From Methanomicrobiales archaeon (lineage in GTDB: Archaea; Halobacteriota; Methanomicrobia; Methanomicrobiales; Methanospirillaceae), in NCBI GenBank assembly GCA_013415575.1, contig JAAEES010000117.1, positions 1-6,409 of the forward strand: a stretch of DNA of 6,409 nucleotides, given 5' to 3'. The position numbers were made by a program, and so were the translations under genes. Each line of letters begins with the position of its first letter. Position 1 is the first letter of the stretch. Positions 5,588 through 6,409 of this stretch are shown here, piece after piece. The notes beneath the pieces are model-generated. The model did not search any database and had not been told where the DNA came from. It was given only the letters and a program-made list of their open reading frames with translations.

Positions 5588-6163
5588 ATGCTCCTGATGA
5601 GAATCATGCTCATGGCCGGCCTGGCGGTGATGATGCTCCTCGCGGCGGGATGTACAGCCCCCCCGATCAGCCCGCCGGGGGTTCCGGGGACGCCGACCAT
5701 TCCGGCCATTCCACCCTCACCGGAAGAAACAGGCAATGACTCCACAGGAATTTCGGGAACAGGACAGGCGGCACCGGCAGCCACAACTGTCCCGGGAACA
5801 GCAGTGACCCCTCAGCCAACAGCGATAAATGTCTCCGGGGTGTTCATTCCGGCCCCAGCGGCACCGGCGGCAACTCCTGCCACTCTGCCGTCAGCACCGG
5901 GAACAACAACGACGGTCGCTCCCACGACTGCTGCTGCACCGGTTTCCCCGCCAGCTGCAGTCAGCATTCCGGTTCCCTCACCTCCACCGGTAACCGGTAC
6001 GGTCTCTCCGCCCGTCGTGCCCACCCCTGGCACCCCCATAGTGACCCCGAGCCCCACCATGCCGCAGCCGTCACCCGGCACCCTGACGCCGACAACGATG
6101 GTCACCCCACCGCTTCCCACGACCACCCCGCCAACCACCATCCCGACACCGAAAGCGACGTAA
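5588..6163 (+). CDS. Pro/Thr/Ala-rich lipoprotein, mucin-like, 191 residues
   Basis: The N-terminus is a classic lipoprotein signal peptide: a hydrophobic core rich in Met, Leu and Ala (residues 1-17) ends in the lipobox LAAGC, with Cys22 as the expected lipid-anchored residue. The protein would be exported and tethered to the outer face of the membrane. Everything after the cysteine is low complexity and disordered, made almost entirely of Pro, Thr, Ala, Ser, Val and Gly, with PTP, PPT and TTT runs. There is no globular domain. Such a chain could be a heavily O-glycosylated surface spacer; that is inference. The threonine- and proline-rich region is a single uninterrupted frame with a good ribosome binding site, so a shadow ORF is unlikely. 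The matching glycine/valine-rich minus-strand frame is the artefact. It converges on the NTPase gene, with only seven bases between the stop codons. Confidence 0.85.
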   Translation: MLLMRIMLMAGLAVMMLLAAGCTAPPISPPGVPGTPTIPAIPPSPEETGNDSTGISGTGQAAPAATTVPGTAVTPQPTAINVSGVFIPAPAAPAATPATLPSAPGTTTTVAPTTAAAPVSPPAAVSIPVPSPPPVTGTVSPPVVPTPGTPIVTPSPTMPQPSPGTLTPTTMVTPPLPTTTPPTTIPTPKAT

Positions 6164-6170
6164 GAAGAGA

Positions 6171-6409
6171 TTATTTCAAAAGAGACCGAATGGTGCTGAG
6201 AACCGGTTCCTGGAGCAGGCCCCGGTTCTCACGGGTTATCTCAAACAGGAGTACATCGTTGCGCTCTTTTATCGATTCGATGAAGGGTGTGCCTTTCCTG
6301 GCGATGGTGGCAATGAAGAGGCGGTCACGCTCTAAGAGTCTGACAATCAATTCCCTGAACAGGACCGAATAGCACTCCATCTTTCCGATTTCGTCGATGA
6401 TGACCGGAT
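6171..6409 (-). CDS. THEP1-like P-loop nucleoside triphosphatase, C-terminal fragment (runs off window)
   Basis: The minus-strand frame enters from the right edge (first whole codon at 6407) and stops at 6171-6173. The visible 78 residues begin with PVIIDEIGKMECYS, which is the Walker B block of the THEP1 family (VDEIG.ME), small NTPases or nucleotide kinases of about 170-190 residues. This is followed by FRELIVRLLERDRLFIATIARKG, then FIESIKERNDVLLFEITRENR, the usual end of the family, where a strand, the sensor-like residues and the closing helix are found. The Walker A loop must lie beyond the window. The ATG at 6380 is internal, not the start. Members hydrolyse ATP, GTP or other NTPs in vitro; the biological role is not settled. 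The gene is convergent with the lipoprotein gene. Confidence 0.85.
   Translation of the reverse strand, partial: PVIIDEIGKMECYSVLFRELIVRLLERDRLFIATIARKGTPFIESIKERNDVLLFEITRENRGLLQEPVLSTIRSLLK

Noticed and set aside
5812..6141. Glycine/valine-rich minus-strand frame of 109 codons
   Set aside because: It is the complement of the Pro/Thr codons of the lipoprotein. The plus-strand frame has a ribosome binding site and a signal peptide.
1..6409. CRISPR array, insertion sequence, or phage element
   Set aside because: No regularly spaced repeats, no transposase or integrase motifs and no terminal inverted repeats are visible.

Overview
The window looks like chromosomal DNA from a GC-rich methanogenic archaeon, most likely of the order Methanomicrobiales. 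Three things point there: a complete archaeal/eukaryotic-type ATP-dependent DNA ligase of about 550 residues; an archaeal DUF2117-like protein and a THEP1-type NTPase; and short AT-rich archaeal promoter islands in otherwise GC-rich sequence. The assignment rests on protein recognition from memory, not on a database search.

Layout, left to right. (1) Positions 1-794, minus strand: most of a molybdenum-storage-protein/uridylate-kinase-like amino acid kinase, cut at its C-terminus by the window edge. (2) Positions 795-898: a divergent promoter region with a perfect inverted repeat (845-858) over the probable TATA elements. (3) 899-1102, plus: a 67-residue small protein, followed by an oligo-T terminator. 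(4) 1193-1543, plus: a small protein that looks like a winged helix-turn-helix regulator, preceded by a 16-codon upstream ORF that overlaps its start codon as ATGA. (5) 1544-1959: a 416-base gap with no credible protein gene. It holds a strong archaeal TATA box, a 10-bp hairpin, a set of mutually compatible helices forming a four-way junction, and a hairpin plus T7 tract. I read it as an unannotated structured RNA gene of about 245 nt, or less likely a long structured leader. (6) 1960-2659, plus: an MBL-fold hydrolase of the YycJ/WalJ type that appears broken, with one frameshifting internal deletion and a second, in-frame one. (7) 2726-4375, plus: ATP-dependent DNA ligase with all nucleotidyltransferase motifs. 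(8) 4414-5439, minus: a DUF2117-like archaeal protein, convergent with the ligase. (9) 5588-6163, plus: a Pro/Thr/Ala-rich lipoprotein with a clear lipobox. (10) 6171-6409, minus: the C-terminal part of a THEP1-like P-loop NTPase, running off the right edge.

The genes do not form one pathway. Strand changes are frequent and most genes seem to be transcribed alone or as divergent or convergent pairs. The main discovery candidate is the structured RNA at about 1668-1915. The next is the shared ACTGGTAY-type motif around the putative regulator gene, which could be its operator.
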